Positions 1 to 8,743 of a stretch of 64,000 nt of DNA are shown here, piece after piece (the first letter of the stretch is position 1; the number at the start of each line of letters is the position of its first letter). This DNA comes from Brasilonema sennae CENA114 (GTDB lineage: Bacteria > Cyanobacteriota > Cyanobacteriia > Cyanobacteriales > Nostocaceae). Made by a program: the position numbers and the translations under genes. The notes under the pieces are model-generated. The model worked only from the letters and a program-made list of their open reading frames with translations, was not told where the DNA came from and made no database searches. The stretch covers positions 5,740,340-5,804,339 of the forward strand of contig NZ_CP030118.1 in NCBI RefSeq assembly GCF_006968745.1, given 5' to 3'.

Positions 1-1
1 A

Positions 2-349
2 CTAACAGAGGCACTGAAAATAGCTCACGCAATCAGACAGGAAAATGCTTCGTTCTGTGCTTTGGCACTCTTACATTCAAAGGGTAAACAGTCCAAAGAA
101 AATGGTGGCTTTGCTGGTATTCGCTTTCTTTCAGAACTGATGCCAGATATTGCACAGACTGTTTCTAAAGCAAAGGAAGCCGAAGTAATTGGACCAATTG
201 AAACGACACTTGGTTATCACATCATTAAAATTGAAAAGTGGTTTCCTAGTGAACTCACTGAATCAGTTAGAGAAGAAATTTTTGAATCACTTTTTCAGGG
301 TTGGTTACAAGAAAGACTGAACTTAGAGCTTCGCGACAAAAAGCTATAA
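2..349 (+). CDS. PpiC/parvulin-type peptidyl-prolyl isomerase, C-terminal part (5' end outside window)
   Basis: The frame is open from base 2 and ends at a stop at 349, so the window cuts off the N-terminal part. The visible 115 residues hold the second half of a parvulin domain: an alpha-helical stretch, the GGF and ISEL/LSEL-like segment, a V(I)GPIET-type strand, and the GYHIIKIE strand typical of rotamases. A helical tail follows, ending in FQGWLQERL. This tail closely parallels the end of the parvulin gene at 736-1461 (FSEWLRQEV), so the two are paralogues. By family it catalyses cis-trans isomerisation of prolyl bonds. The neighbouring exporter suggests a role with secreted peptides or proteins (inference). 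The first methionine-like codon inside the window (TTG at 62) is internal and not a start. Confidence 0.8.
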   Translation, partial: LTEALKIAHAIRQENASFCALALLHSKGKQSKENGGFAGIRFLSELMPDIAQTVSKAKEAEVIGPIETTLGYHIIKIEKWFPSELTESVREEIFESLFQGWLQERLNLELRDKKL

Positions 350-363
350 AAGAGGGTAAAGCA

Positions 364-570
364 ATGAAGCGTTTTGAATACCGAATTGAACAGGTTATAT
401 TCGACAAAAGAGAGTCACGGGATCAACAACTCGTCGATTTGTTGAATTATTTTGGTCAGGAAGGATGGCGTGTAAGCAGTCTTGTAGTTGAGCCACGCAT
501 TGCAATGAATGAAAACAAAATCAAGGTATTGCTGGAAAGAGAAGTTAATGACGAAGCAGAAGTTACCTAA
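364..570 (+). CDS. small DUF4177-like protein
   Basis: A 68-residue protein. I chose ATG 364 because GAGGG lies 7-12 bases upstream and the gene then starts just after the parvulin stop at 349, which indicates co-transcription. The sequence has the DUF4177 layout: an N-terminal strand (FEYRIEQV), a helix rich in D/L, the GxEGWRV motif, and a last strand ending in LLERE. Function is unknown for the family. It has no signal peptide or membrane segment, so it is probably cytoplasmic. Its place between two parvulin genes and an exporter is the only functional hint. Confidence 0.65.
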   Translation: MKRFEYRIEQVIFDKRESRDQQLVDLLNYFGQEGWRVSSLVVEPRIAMNENKIKVLLEREVNDEAEVT

Positions 571-735
571 TTTGGAAGTTATTTTGTCATATTAGTTAAT
601 CATCTCTTGCATAATCTGAACTTATCCAATTAGCATGATCAGTTTAGTGTTGTCAACAAAAATGCAGGTGTATTTTAAGTTAAAAATCAGGCAGAGAACC
701 AATGAGAAAAATACTTGATTCTCTGCTTAAAACTT

Positions 736-1461
736 TTAAATCGCTTTATCTTTTTGTACTTCTTGTCTTAGCCATTCAGAAAATAAATCGGACAAGATAT
801 TAGTGCGTAGCTTGTCATCTAACGTCGGTTGAATAAGTTCCTCTACAAAAATCAGATGTACTCCCTTAGAAGTCAAAATTGGCTTGAGAAGCTGGGGAGA
901 TTTAACAGCAAAAACAGCAGTAGAAACTTCCGGCTTTAAATCCTTGCGGCGCACTACTCCCCGATATCCCCCTTTCCGGCGTAATTCTGTATTTTGGATG
1001 TATTTGTGAGCAACATCAGAAAAACTCATCTCACCTTCCTGAATAGCATAGAAGAGTTCTATTGCTAAGTCTTCATCATCTAGGATAACTTCATACATCG
1101 CTACACCAAAATAATCAAGATAATGTTCAAAAAAGTAAGGTTCAACTTTATTTTCAAACAAATGTATTGCTAACTTCCCAGAAATGAGATTGGTATAAGC
1201 TATATGTTCTAAATCATCCAAAGAAAGACTATATTTATCTAACCATTTCCAGGTCTCTTCAGCACTCTGAAGTTGATAAACTAATCGGAATTGATCTGCT
1301 GCTTTTTGAAGTTCCTCAGTCTCTACTTTTATACCCACTTCTACTACAGTTCTTTCAATAAATTTGCGTGTCATAATTGCTTCGGTTATCTCGGGAATTT
1401 TACAAGTTAGCTTGACTTGCTCAAGAATCTCTTCGTTAGTAACGGTGATAGTTGGTGACAT
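736..1461 (-). CDS. PpiC/parvulin-type peptidyl-prolyl isomerase
   Basis: A 241-residue protein. ATG 1461 is preferred over the upstream ATG 1488 because AGAAGAG lies about 7 bases before it. Residues 1-100 form a helical SurA-like N-terminal region. Residues ~105-215 carry the parvulin fold, with GGYRGVVRRKDL, a VxxPxLLKPI strand and GVHLIFVEEL. A helical tail follows. There is no signal peptide, unlike periplasmic PpiD or SurA, so it should act in the cytoplasm or be a cargo. It is the last gene of the minus-strand cassette HTH / C39-ABC / HlyD / PpiC, 159 bp after HlyD. The context suggests a chaperone or accessory for the exporter (inference). The upstream paralogue converges from the left edge. 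Confidence 0.8.
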   Translation of the reverse strand: MSPTITVTNEEILEQVKLTCKIPEITEAIMTRKFIERTVVEVGIKVETEELQKAADQFRLVYQLQSAEETWKWLDKYSLSLDDLEHIAYTNLISGKLAIHLFENKVEPYFFEHYLDYFGVAMYEVILDDEDLAIELFYAIQEGEMSFSDVAHKYIQNTELRRKGGYRGVVRRKDLKPEVSTAVFAVKSPQLLKPILTSKGVHLIFVEELIQPTLDDKLRTNILSDLFSEWLRQEVQKDKAI

Positions 1462-1620
1462 GATATCTCTTCTAAATAGGGTAAACAAAATGAAACGTGA
1501 AAGATTGATTGATAACTCTATTTTTGTAAAAAAGAGTTAAAGATTTTTTTTTCAGGGAAGTTTTCACGGATTTTCCAGGGATGAGAGTGGTTAAGTTAAG
1601 CAATATATACCGCAAACACC

Positions 1621-3204
1621 TTATAATTTGACTCCACCCTGTTGCAACTTCTTAAACGGATCAAGTAGAAAATCAATAATCCGGCGCTGGCGCACAATGA
1701 CTTCAGCCGTCGCTGTATCCCCAGGATGCAAAGCGATACATTTATTAGGCGTGGGAATACAATGCTGTTTTAGGGTAATTTCTAAGTCATAAGCTGCCAC
1801 TTTACCATTAGGCGTGTCCACTTCTACAGTCGTCGGAGAAATTTTCACTAATTCACCTTCTACTACGCCGTAATCCTGAAAAGGATAAGCATCAAACTTC
1901 AACTTAACAGGTAATCCTTGACGCAAAGAACCACTTTCAGTTGTCGGCATTTGCGCCCTAATTATTAAAGGCGAACTTAGGGGTGCAATCTCCGCAATCA
2001 TTGTCCCTGTTTGGACTACAGAACCAGCTTTTTGAATCGGTAACTTAAATACTGTACCACTTTCTGGAGCTTTTAAAATTCGTTGTCCGATTTGAAACTC
2101 TAGGGATTGAACTTGACTCTTTGTTTGAGCAATTTCTGCCTGTAGCCCTGTCATTTCTGTTTCCAAATTCTTTAGTGGCTCTTCAGTTTTTAGGATAGCA
2201 AGCTTACTAGAATGAGTCAAAGTTTGATAACCCCTTTCCCGTTCTTTCAACTGCAACTCAGCCTGGGCAATATCCGCATCTGCTTGCCGAATATTTTGTT
2301 CATAACTACTTTGTTGTTCTGCTAAACGTAACTTAGCTTGTTCAATATCTGATTTAGTTTGTTCATGGATCTTTTGTTTTTCTTGCTCTATATCTTGCTT
2401 TTCTACAAACTTAATTTCTGGAACAACTCCTTTCTTGAAAAGCTGGCGATAACGTTCAACCTCGCGCCGGGTACTCACCAAATTATTCTCTACTAACTTA
2501 TTAGCCGTTTGACCATACTGGAGAGCTTGCTTTACCTGATTGACTTGAGCCAGTTTTTCTTTCTTTTTTAAATCCGAGGAATTTCTTATAGTATTAAGAT
2601 TCTGCCGTGCTTGGTCAACTTGAGCCTGCTTTTCCAACTCTTGAGCTTGATTTTGTTGAGCTTGAGTGGTCAAAGCTACAACTAACTGATTCTTCAATAA
2701 ATTCAACTGCGAAAGTCGATTTGATTGCCCCTCTAACTTATCCTTTACCTGGCGTAATTCTGCTTGAACTAATTCTGATTCCAGTACCAATAAAGTTTGT
2801 CCATTCTTAACCAATTCACCTTCCTTGACACGAATTTCCGCTACTGTTCCTGGGACAGCAGCATCTAGCCTAACGGTTTTTCCCTTAGGCTCAAGCCGTC
2901 CTCTAGCCATACCTGTTTCATCCACCTTAAACAGCATTGCCCAAGGTAAAATGATAGAGACAAATATCACCAAAAAATACAATAATCCCCTTGTCCAAAC
3001 TTTAGGAAAACTATCAAGTGAACCCTTTGTTAAATCAGACCAATCATCAGTTAATAAAATTGGTGTTTGAGAAAGCAAATTTTTAGCAGGCTGCTCATCC
3101 TTATTGATTTGGAAAGAAAGCTGTCCATTTAATTCATTGAATTCATTGCGCTGTTCATCTTTAGGAATTTGGGACGGAACCCGTCCATTCAGTATATTTG
3201 GCAT
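1621..3204 (-). CDS. HlyD-family membrane fusion (adaptor) protein
   Basis: A 527-residue periplasmic adaptor for a type I-like exporter. The first 70 residues are cytoplasmic and hydrophilic. One transmembrane helix spans ~72-92, followed by a biotinyl-lipoyl half (~108-145, with PGTVAEIRVKEGE). A long Gln/Glu/Lys-rich coiled coil (~147-375) comes next, then the second lipoyl half (ILKAPESGTV, GSVVQTGT) and a beta-barrel region to the C-terminus. The N-terminal segment contains two similar halves ending in KDEQ. It is transcribed after the C39-type ABC exporter, 321 bp away, and should link that inner-membrane protein to an outer-membrane channel. No TolC-like gene is in the window. Confidence 0.92.
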   Translation of the reverse strand: MPNILNGRVPSQIPKDEQRNEFNELNGQLSFQINKDEQPAKNLLSQTPILLTDDWSDLTKGSLDSFPKVWTRGLLYFLVIFVSIILPWAMLFKVDETGMARGRLEPKGKTVRLDAAVPGTVAEIRVKEGELVKNGQTLLVLESELVQAELRQVKDKLEGQSNRLSQLNLLKNQLVVALTTQAQQNQAQELEKQAQVDQARQNLNTIRNSSDLKKKEKLAQVNQVKQALQYGQTANKLVENNLVSTRREVERYRQLFKKGVVPEIKFVEKQDIEQEKQKIHEQTKSDIEQAKLRLAEQQSSYEQNIRQADADIAQAELQLKERERGYQTLTHSSKLAILKTEEPLKNLETEMTGLQAEIAQTKSQVQSLEFQIGQRILKAPESGTVFKLPIQKAGSVVQTGTMIAEIAPLSSPLIIRAQMPTTESGSLRQGLPVKLKFDAYPFQDYGVVEGELVKISPTTVEVDTPNGKVAAYDLEITLKQHCIPTPNKCIALHPGDTATAEVIVRQRRIIDFLLDPFKKLQQGGVKL

Positions 3205-3525
3205 GATTTACCGTGATATCAATTTTAGATTTTGGATTGGTAACTGGTAATTGGTAATAGTTTTTTCAGCGTTACTAGTAGCGTCATTTGTCATTGTGTA
3301 AATGCTTCTGTGGCTTTTTGCAGCATACGCAACGAAGTGCAGCGATCTCCTGCAAAGACGCTTGTTTGTGGGGTAGAACTTACGGCGCAGGCGTGCGGTA
3401 GGTATAGGACAGAAAATCTCGGCAAATGCTAAGGGACGCAAAGTGAAGCATGAAAAGACTTTATTTCATACTCAAGTTCAGCAACGCCGTTTTTTCTAAT
3501 GATTACCCTTACCTATTTCCACTGT
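3205..3525. other. intergenic region between exporter and HlyD genes
   Basis: A 321-bp gap inside an otherwise tight cassette. It contains GC-rich segments at ~3310-3410 that look like degenerate dispersed palindromes, and a 77-codon minus-strand frame with no recognisable protein features. I see no clear terminator or small gene. An internal promoter for hlyD may lie here, but I could not identify one. Confidence 0.4.
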
Positions 3526-6258
3526 TTACCCTACTGCATTCAACTGCTGTTGATTGAGGTAAAAATAATGTCCTCGTTTCGCCATCAATGCTTGGTGAGT
3601 TCCACTCTCAATCAACATGCCCTTATCTAGTACCAAAATCAAATCTGCATTTCGCACAGTCGAAAGACGATGAGCAATAACCAATGTGGTTCGCCCCTTA
3701 AGAATTGTGTTCAAATTCCTCTGAATAATGCTTTCCGACTCTGTATCCAGATGAGAGGTAGCCTCATCAAAAATTAACAATTTGGGATTGCCTAATAGTG
3801 CACGGGCTATAGCAATTCGCTGTCGCTGTCCACCAGACAACAATCCTCCACCTTCACCAATCTGGGTTTCGTAACCCATAGGCATTTTTTTAATAAACTC
3901 GTCAGCCCCTGCTAACTTTGCAGCCTCAATAATGTGTTCCAAAGTTGCCCCAGGATGCCCTAAGCTAATATTTTCTCGAATCGTTCCACCAAACAAAAAG
4001 GTATCTTGGTCAACAACGCCAACTTGGTGACGTAAGGAACGTAGAGAAATACTGCTAATATCCTGTCCATCAATCAACACTTTACCTTGTGTAGAGGGAT
4101 ATAACCCCAAAACCAACTTAGAAATGGTAGTTTTCCCAGAACCACTACGTCCCACCAGCGCTATCATTTGCCCAGGTTTGACGTGAAAATTCAGATTTTC
4201 CAAAACATTGACATCGCTTTCTGGGTGATAGCGAAATGTCACGTTTTCAAACCGAATGTCACCCTGAATTGGTGGTAAAGATTGTCGCGCTTGGTGCTGC
4301 AAATCCTCTTCAGGTTCCGTATCCAACACATCATTAATGCGTTCGGTTGCAATCAGCACTTCCTGCAATTGATTCCACAACACCGTTAATCGTTGGAAGG
4401 GACTAATAATATTATCCAACAGCATATTAAATGCTACCAATTGCCCAATTGTTAGCTCGTTTTGAATCACCAAGTGTGCACCAAACCACAGCATGACGGT
4501 AGTTATCACTGCTTGAATTGTGTTGCTGAAAATTTGCAAGCGATTGCTGATAACTTGTCCCGAAAAGTTAGTTTTTATCTCTTTATCTAATAATTCCTCC
4601 CAATGCCAACGCACTGTTTGTTCCACCGCTGTAGATTTAACTGTCCGTACACCAGTTAGGACTTCAATCAGATAACTACTCTCCGACGCCAAAGCATTAA
4701 AGATTTCTCGCGAAATTTTCTGTAGAAAAGGTGTGGCAATCAATGCCAGCAAGGCGAAAGGTGGTATGACCAGCAACGACAACAACGCCATTTTCCAGCT
4801 ATACCAAAACATCAATCCCAGATAGATAAACACAGTTAGTAAATCTAGCAGGATAGATAACGCTTCACCTGAAAGGAAACGTTGAATTTTACGGTTTTCC
4901 TGGACACGAGAGATAATATCCCCCACATAACGGGACTCAAAGAAAGTCAAGGGTAGCCGCAAGGTATGGCGAATAAAGGCAACAATGAGTGCTAAATCTA
5001 CCTTATTTGCTGTGTGGTCAAGTAGATATTGCCGCAACCCTGTCATCGCCACGCGGAAGAGACTAAAAATCAGCAACCCTAACCCTACGGCTGTCAAGGT
5101 TAGTTCAGAACGCTGCACTACGACTCGATCAAAAATTAACTGAGTGAATAGGGGGGTAATTAGTCCAAATATCTGGATAAATACAGAAGCGATAAACACT
5201 TCCAGCATCACCAACCCATGAGGCTTCATCAACTCAAAGAATTGCCAAAAGGGAGTTGTAGTCTCTTTGGCATCCTTTAAAAAGGCTGTGGGTTGCAGCA
5301 GTAGTGTATAGCCAGTCCAGTTGGCTTTAAATTCTGCGTGGCTAAGGGTGCGTTGACCAATCGCAGGATCTGTGACAATTACGCGTTTTTTGGTGATTTC
5401 ATAAATAACGATGTAGTGCTTGCCTTCCCAATGAACAATCGCAGGCAGTTTTTGCTTAGCCAATTGGTCAAGACTAGCTTTGACTGGTCGTGTGGCAAAT
5501 CCAATACTTTCTGCTGCCACTGATAACCCCCGTAGTGAGGCCCCATTACGGTCAACATTGGCGATGTCCCGCAAGCGATTAATACTAAAGCTTTTTCCCC
5601 AATAACGAGACACCATTATCAAACAAGCTGCACCGCAGTCTGATGCACTCTGTTGAGCAAAAAATGGATAGCGTTTAGTTACGTGCCGCAACAAGTGTCC
5701 AACTCGTTGTGTGGGATTTGGAAAGTAAGCCTTGCTTATCTTTTTTTGGGGTTTTGTCTCTGCGGCTGGCATTGACAAACTACTTGTTTTAGCCTCCACT
5801 TGAGACTCAACAACCGTCACTGGGAGTTTATCAGAGTCCACTAACAGGGAATTACGCCCACGCGCTTGCTCATACAAATGCTGCCGGATTTGAGGATACT
5901 TAGTCATCAAGGGCGACAACACCTCAGATGGAACAAAGCATAATTGCAAATTTACACTCGCCCTAGCTCCATAAGGCTGAAACTTAGCATCTGGAAATAG
6001 GGTAAATTCCCCAAAGGAAGCGCCCGTTTCCAGAGTGGCTATTAATTCACCAGCCTCGTCTAGCAACCTCACCTTACCAGTCATCACAATGTAGATACCA
6101 GCTTCAGCCTCAGTTCCTTGCCAAAACTTTCCGACTTTTGGGTTTAGCAATTTAGATTCTTGAAGGCAGCACTTCCCTTCTTCGTCCGAAACAGAATACT
6201 TCAAAATGTTGTTCAACTGTTGCAGACTAATCCACTGCTCAGATAGATTTTGCACCAT
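3526..6258 (-). CDS. peptidase-containing ABC exporter with N-terminal cyclic-nucleotide-binding domain
   Basis: A 910-residue inner-membrane exporter. Residues ~35-135 look like a cNMP-binding fold (ATLETGASFGEF segment). Residues ~200-325 are a C39 bacteriocin-processing peptidase with Cys208 in DCGAAC, His281 in HYIV and Asp297 in DPAIG, plus an upstream Gln for the oxyanion hole; the peptidase therefore appears intact. Six membrane helices lie at ~345-640. The nucleotide-binding domain has Walker A GRSGSGKT (703-710), signature LSGGQ (807-811), Walker B LLIFDE (827-832) and H-loop His863. Such proteins cleave a double-glycine leader and export the peptide. The domain order resembles the heterocyst exporter HetC, but orthology is not established. 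It lies 7 bp after the HTH gene. No obvious double-Gly precursor is encoded nearby. Confidence 0.93.
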   Translation of the reverse strand: MVQNLSEQWISLQQLNNILKYSVSDEEGKCCLQESKLLNPKVGKFWQGTEAEAGIYIVMTGKVRLLDEAGELIATLETGASFGEFTLFPDAKFQPYGARASVNLQLCFVPSEVLSPLMTKYPQIRQHLYEQARGRNSLLVDSDKLPVTVVESQVEAKTSSLSMPAAETKPQKKISKAYFPNPTQRVGHLLRHVTKRYPFFAQQSASDCGAACLIMVSRYWGKSFSINRLRDIANVDRNGASLRGLSVAAESIGFATRPVKASLDQLAKQKLPAIVHWEGKHYIVIYEITKKRVIVTDPAIGQRTLSHAEFKANWTGYTLLLQPTAFLKDAKETTTPFWQFFELMKPHGLVMLEVFIASVFIQIFGLITPLFTQLIFDRVVVQRSELTLTAVGLGLLIFSLFRVAMTGLRQYLLDHTANKVDLALIVAFIRHTLRLPLTFFESRYVGDIISRVQENRKIQRFLSGEALSILLDLLTVFIYLGLMFWYSWKMALLSLLVIPPFALLALIATPFLQKISREIFNALASESSYLIEVLTGVRTVKSTAVEQTVRWHWEELLDKEIKTNFSGQVISNRLQIFSNTIQAVITTVMLWFGAHLVIQNELTIGQLVAFNMLLDNIISPFQRLTVLWNQLQEVLIATERINDVLDTEPEEDLQHQARQSLPPIQGDIRFENVTFRYHPESDVNVLENLNFHVKPGQMIALVGRSGSGKTTISKLVLGLYPSTQGKVLIDGQDISSISLRSLRHQVGVVDQDTFLFGGTIRENISLGHPGATLEHIIEAAKLAGADEFIKKMPMGYETQIGEGGGLLSGGQRQRIAIARALLGNPKLLIFDEATSHLDTESESIIQRNLNTILKGRTTLVIAHRLSTVRNADLILVLDKGMLIESGTHQALMAKRGHYFYLNQQQLNAVG

Positions 6259-6265
6259 GAATCTC

Positions 6266-6877
6266 TCAGTCCGTACCTAAGGTTGCTAAGTTAAGAGCCA
6301 GAAATCCAGTATCATCCGACATGTTTTCGGATTGAAGGTCGTGAATTAATATTTTGGAATTTTTAGGCTTTTCAGTTGTGGCTTCCGAGACATGACTGGG
6401 TTTTGGTCGAGTAGATAATCCCATCTGTTTGAGCAGTCGCTTGATATGGCGATTACTCACCTCAATCCCAAATTCTTTCGCCAGATGTTTCTGAAGCCAG
6501 GAAGTTGTCCACCGTCTAAAAGAATAACCATAATCGCGGGGACTATGGCTAAACAATTCTTTCAAACGTTCTGAATATGCCTCGTTCACTGCTTTCGGAC
6601 GACCAATTGGACAATCTTGCCATTGGTGAGCCATTCCACTACGGGCTATATGCGTCCAATGTCGCACTGTAGCCGGACAACACCCTAAACTCTCACAAAT
6701 TTCAGCTTGAGACTTTCCCTGATCTGCTAGCAGCATAATTTGAATGCGCCGGCGGTATTGGTTAGGCAAATCTTCTTCCAAATTTTTTTGCAGCAGTTTG
6801 CGCTGAAAAGGTGTTAATATTTGAGATTCGACCAAAGCGCTGCCTTTGCAAGTAAGTTGATTATTCTGCTGTGACAT
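6266..6877 (-). CDS. helix-turn-helix protein resembling the IS630 transposase N-terminus
   Basis: A 203-residue protein. Residues ~20-105 carry a homeodomain-like HTH (LLADQGKSQAEICESLGCC, then TVRHWTHIA), and residues ~105-165 a second winged HTH (SFRRWTTSWLQKHL..EFGIEVSNRHIKRLLKQMG). This bipartite DNA-binding layout is that of the IS630/Tc1 transposase N-terminus, but no DDE catalytic domain follows. Instead there is a ~40-residue Ser/Lys-rich tail ending in an LNLATLG-type sequence. It ends 7 bp before the exporter gene, so it is probably first in the operon and may regulate it. A domesticated transposase fragment is the likely origin (inference). A truncated IS630 element is the alternative, but the intact frame and tight operon argue against it. 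Confidence 0.7.
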   Translation of the reverse strand: MSQQNNQLTCKGSALVESQILTPFQRKLLQKNLEEDLPNQYRRRIQIMLLADQGKSQAEICESLGCCPATVRHWTHIARSGMAHQWQDCPIGRPKAVNEAYSERLKELFSHSPRDYGYSFRRWTTSWLQKHLAKEFGIEVSNRHIKRLLKQMGLSTRPKPSHVSEATTEKPKNSKILIHDLQSENMSDDTGFLALNLATLGTD

Positions 6878-7630
6878 ATTTATCGATTTCGCTAAATGAT
6901 GGCAAAAACACTTTGATGAACATCATGAAATAAGTCTCCTTATTTGTTTTATTACACGAAGAATGTATCGAGAGTTATTCTCTCATTCAACTCTGCTTTG
7001 TCAATAGAAAAAATAAAAAGTTTTTTTTTATAAAGTTTTTTGTCAAACTGACACGCGCTGCTGTTAAATTCAATTCTGATTTATAAAGAAATTTTAAACG
7101 CAAGAGTTATAGAAAGAAAACTTCGGTTATAATGCGAAAGCCAGTAAGAGACTGGCAATAAAGCACCTGAGAGTAAGTCGTTAACGTAAAAATTTCGCTG
7201 TGAACCTGGCAAAATGATTTTAGGCTTCGTAGCAAGTTTTCAAATGAGATCAATTTTTTTGGTGTAAGATGTCAGTAATACCATTTCACGATTGTGCCTG
7301 ATACAAATGATTGGTCTTTAATTCTTTCTCCCGGCTCGGGTGCTGTCTATTTGTATCAACTTCAAAGTGAAACGGTATTAGAGTTGTCCTATGAGCAATT
7401 AATCGACTACTACAAACTACGCTTCCTTTTCAACAAGTCCTGGACTTGCTGAACCCAAATGTAGAGGGCCGGATTAGTCATGAGGGCGTTAATACGAAAG
7501 CACTGCTGTATAGATTTTCGCAAGTACCCATTTCATCGATCTCATGGATCTTTTTAGATTAGGAATTTTTCCCAGCTTGTCCATAACTCCTCAAATAACT
7601 AAAGCCAAAACTACATAATTTTATTTACTT
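6878..7630. other. long intergenic region with MITE-like repeat and possible transposase scrap
   Basis: A 753-bp stretch between two minus-strand operons. It should hold the promoter of the HTH-exporter cassette (6880-7100 is AT-rich with poly-A/T runs). It also contains a small hairpin with 6-bp arms, GCCAGT/ACTGGC, at ~7140-7157, and a terminal-inverted-repeat element at 7276-7380. Directly after that element, the plus-strand frame at ~7381-7440 reads like the QLIDYYKLRF motif near the C-terminus of IS4-type transposases, but stops follow quickly. No intact gene is supported. Confidence 0.45.
7276..7380. repeat. MITE-like inverted-repeat element (105 bp)
   Basis: The ends are TAATACCATTTCAC (7276-7289) and GTGAAACGGTATTA (7367-7380), inverted copies matching at 13 of 14 bases. 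A second inner inverted pair is TGATACAAAT near 7309-7318 against ATTTGTATCA near 7350-7359. The whole could fold into one long imperfect hairpin. It has no coding capacity. Such short elements with terminal inverted repeats are typical non-autonomous mobile elements in cyanobacterial genomes. Confidence 0.7.
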
Positions 7631-8704
7631 TTACTTGAGTGCGTCACCTGATTTCACATCAAACCAGTGGATATTCTGGGGCGGTAAAGCTAATCTAATT
7701 TCTTCGTTATTCCATTTTTGCTCTGGGGGTAACAATGCACGTATGGTCAACGGTTCTGTTTCAGCAGTTGCAACACGCACACTCACCAAGTTATGCATAC
7801 CCAAGTTTTCCACCAGATACACTTGTCCTTGGATAACCTGTCTATCATCAGGTTGTGCAATGCGGACGTTTTCTGGACGAATACCTAAGATAATTTCTGG
7901 TGGTACTGTTGGTATATCTGGCAAAAGTATGTTTGCATCACCTAAGATTGCAGAACGTCCCTTACAAGGTAGGGTAAGCAAATTCATTTGCGGACTGCCA
8001 ACAAATCCAGCTACAAATAAATTAGCTGGTTGGTTATAAATGCGTTCTGGTGGGTCGAGTTGCTGAATCAGTCCGTCGTTGAGGACAGCGACTTTTGTTG
8101 AAAGCGTCATTGCTTCTGTTTGGTCGTGAGTCACGTAGACTACTGGGGCTTTTTGGGCGGCAAATATTTGTTTTATATCTGCGCGGACTCGTTCCCGCAG
8201 GAGTGCATCTAGGTTACTGAGTGGTTCATCTAGCAAGTAAACTTGGGCGCGACGCACTAAGGCCCGACCGACGGCGACTCGCTGTCTTTGTCCCCCGGAT
8301 AATTGACCAGGTTTACGCTGTAATAATTCTTCTAATCCCAAAAGTTTTGAAACTTCCGTGACTCGCTGTTCAATTTCAGTGCGAGGAGTTTTTTTCAGCT
8401 TTAGTCCAGAAGCTAGATTTTCGTACACGGACATATGGGGATAAAGCGCATAGCTTTGAAACACCATCGCCATGTTGCGATCGCCTGGTTGCTTAAATGT
8501 AATATCCTCATCCCCAAGAAATATCCGACCACGAGTCGGTTCCTCCAACCCTGCAATCATTCGCAGTGTCGTAGACTTACCGCAGCCACTCGGACCGAGT
8601 AAAGTCAGAAATTCATTGTCATCTACAGTTAAACTCACATCTTTAACTGGAATGATTTTGGAAGTATAAGTCTTATTTAAGTTTTGTAGTTCCAGTTTCG
8701 CCAT
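7631..8704 (-). CDS. carbohydrate ABC importer ATPase (UgpC/MsmK/MalK type)
   Basis: A 357-residue cytoplasmic ATPase subunit. Walker A is GPSGCGKST (37-45), Q-loop FQSYALYPH (~82-90), signature LSGGQ (135-139), Walker B VYLLDE (155-160) and H-loop in VTHDQTE. A C-terminal TOBE/OB domain follows (LGIRPENVRI and after), as in MalK and UgpC, where it contacts regulators. It is the last gene of a minus-strand operon whose other members are a binding protein and two MalF/MalG-type permeases, so the importer is complete. Length and motifs are normal. The substrate cannot be read from sequence; di- or oligosaccharides, glycerol-3-phosphate or compatible solutes are all possible. Confidence 0.92.
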   Translation of the reverse strand: MAKLELQNLNKTYTSKIIPVKDVSLTVDDNEFLTLLGPSGCGKSTTLRMIAGLEEPTRGRIFLGDEDITFKQPGDRNMAMVFQSYALYPHMSVYENLASGLKLKKTPRTEIEQRVTEVSKLLGLEELLQRKPGQLSGGQRQRVAVGRALVRRAQVYLLDEPLSNLDALLRERVRADIKQIFAAQKAPVVYVTHDQTEAMTLSTKVAVLNDGLIQQLDPPERIYNQPANLFVAGFVGSPQMNLLTLPCKGRSAILGDANILLPDIPTVPPEIILGIRPENVRIAQPDDRQVIQGQVYLVENLGMHNLVSVRVATAETEPLTIRALLPPEQKWNNEEIRLALPPQNIHWFDVKSGDALK

Positions 8705-8743
8705 AATGATTTATCTTTTGATTATTTGTTGATTATCTGTTAA

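Noticed and set aside
3208..3441. 77-codon minus-strand frame between hlyD and the exporter
   Set aside because: Composition follows GC-rich repeat DNA, no recognisable motif and no ribosome binding site.
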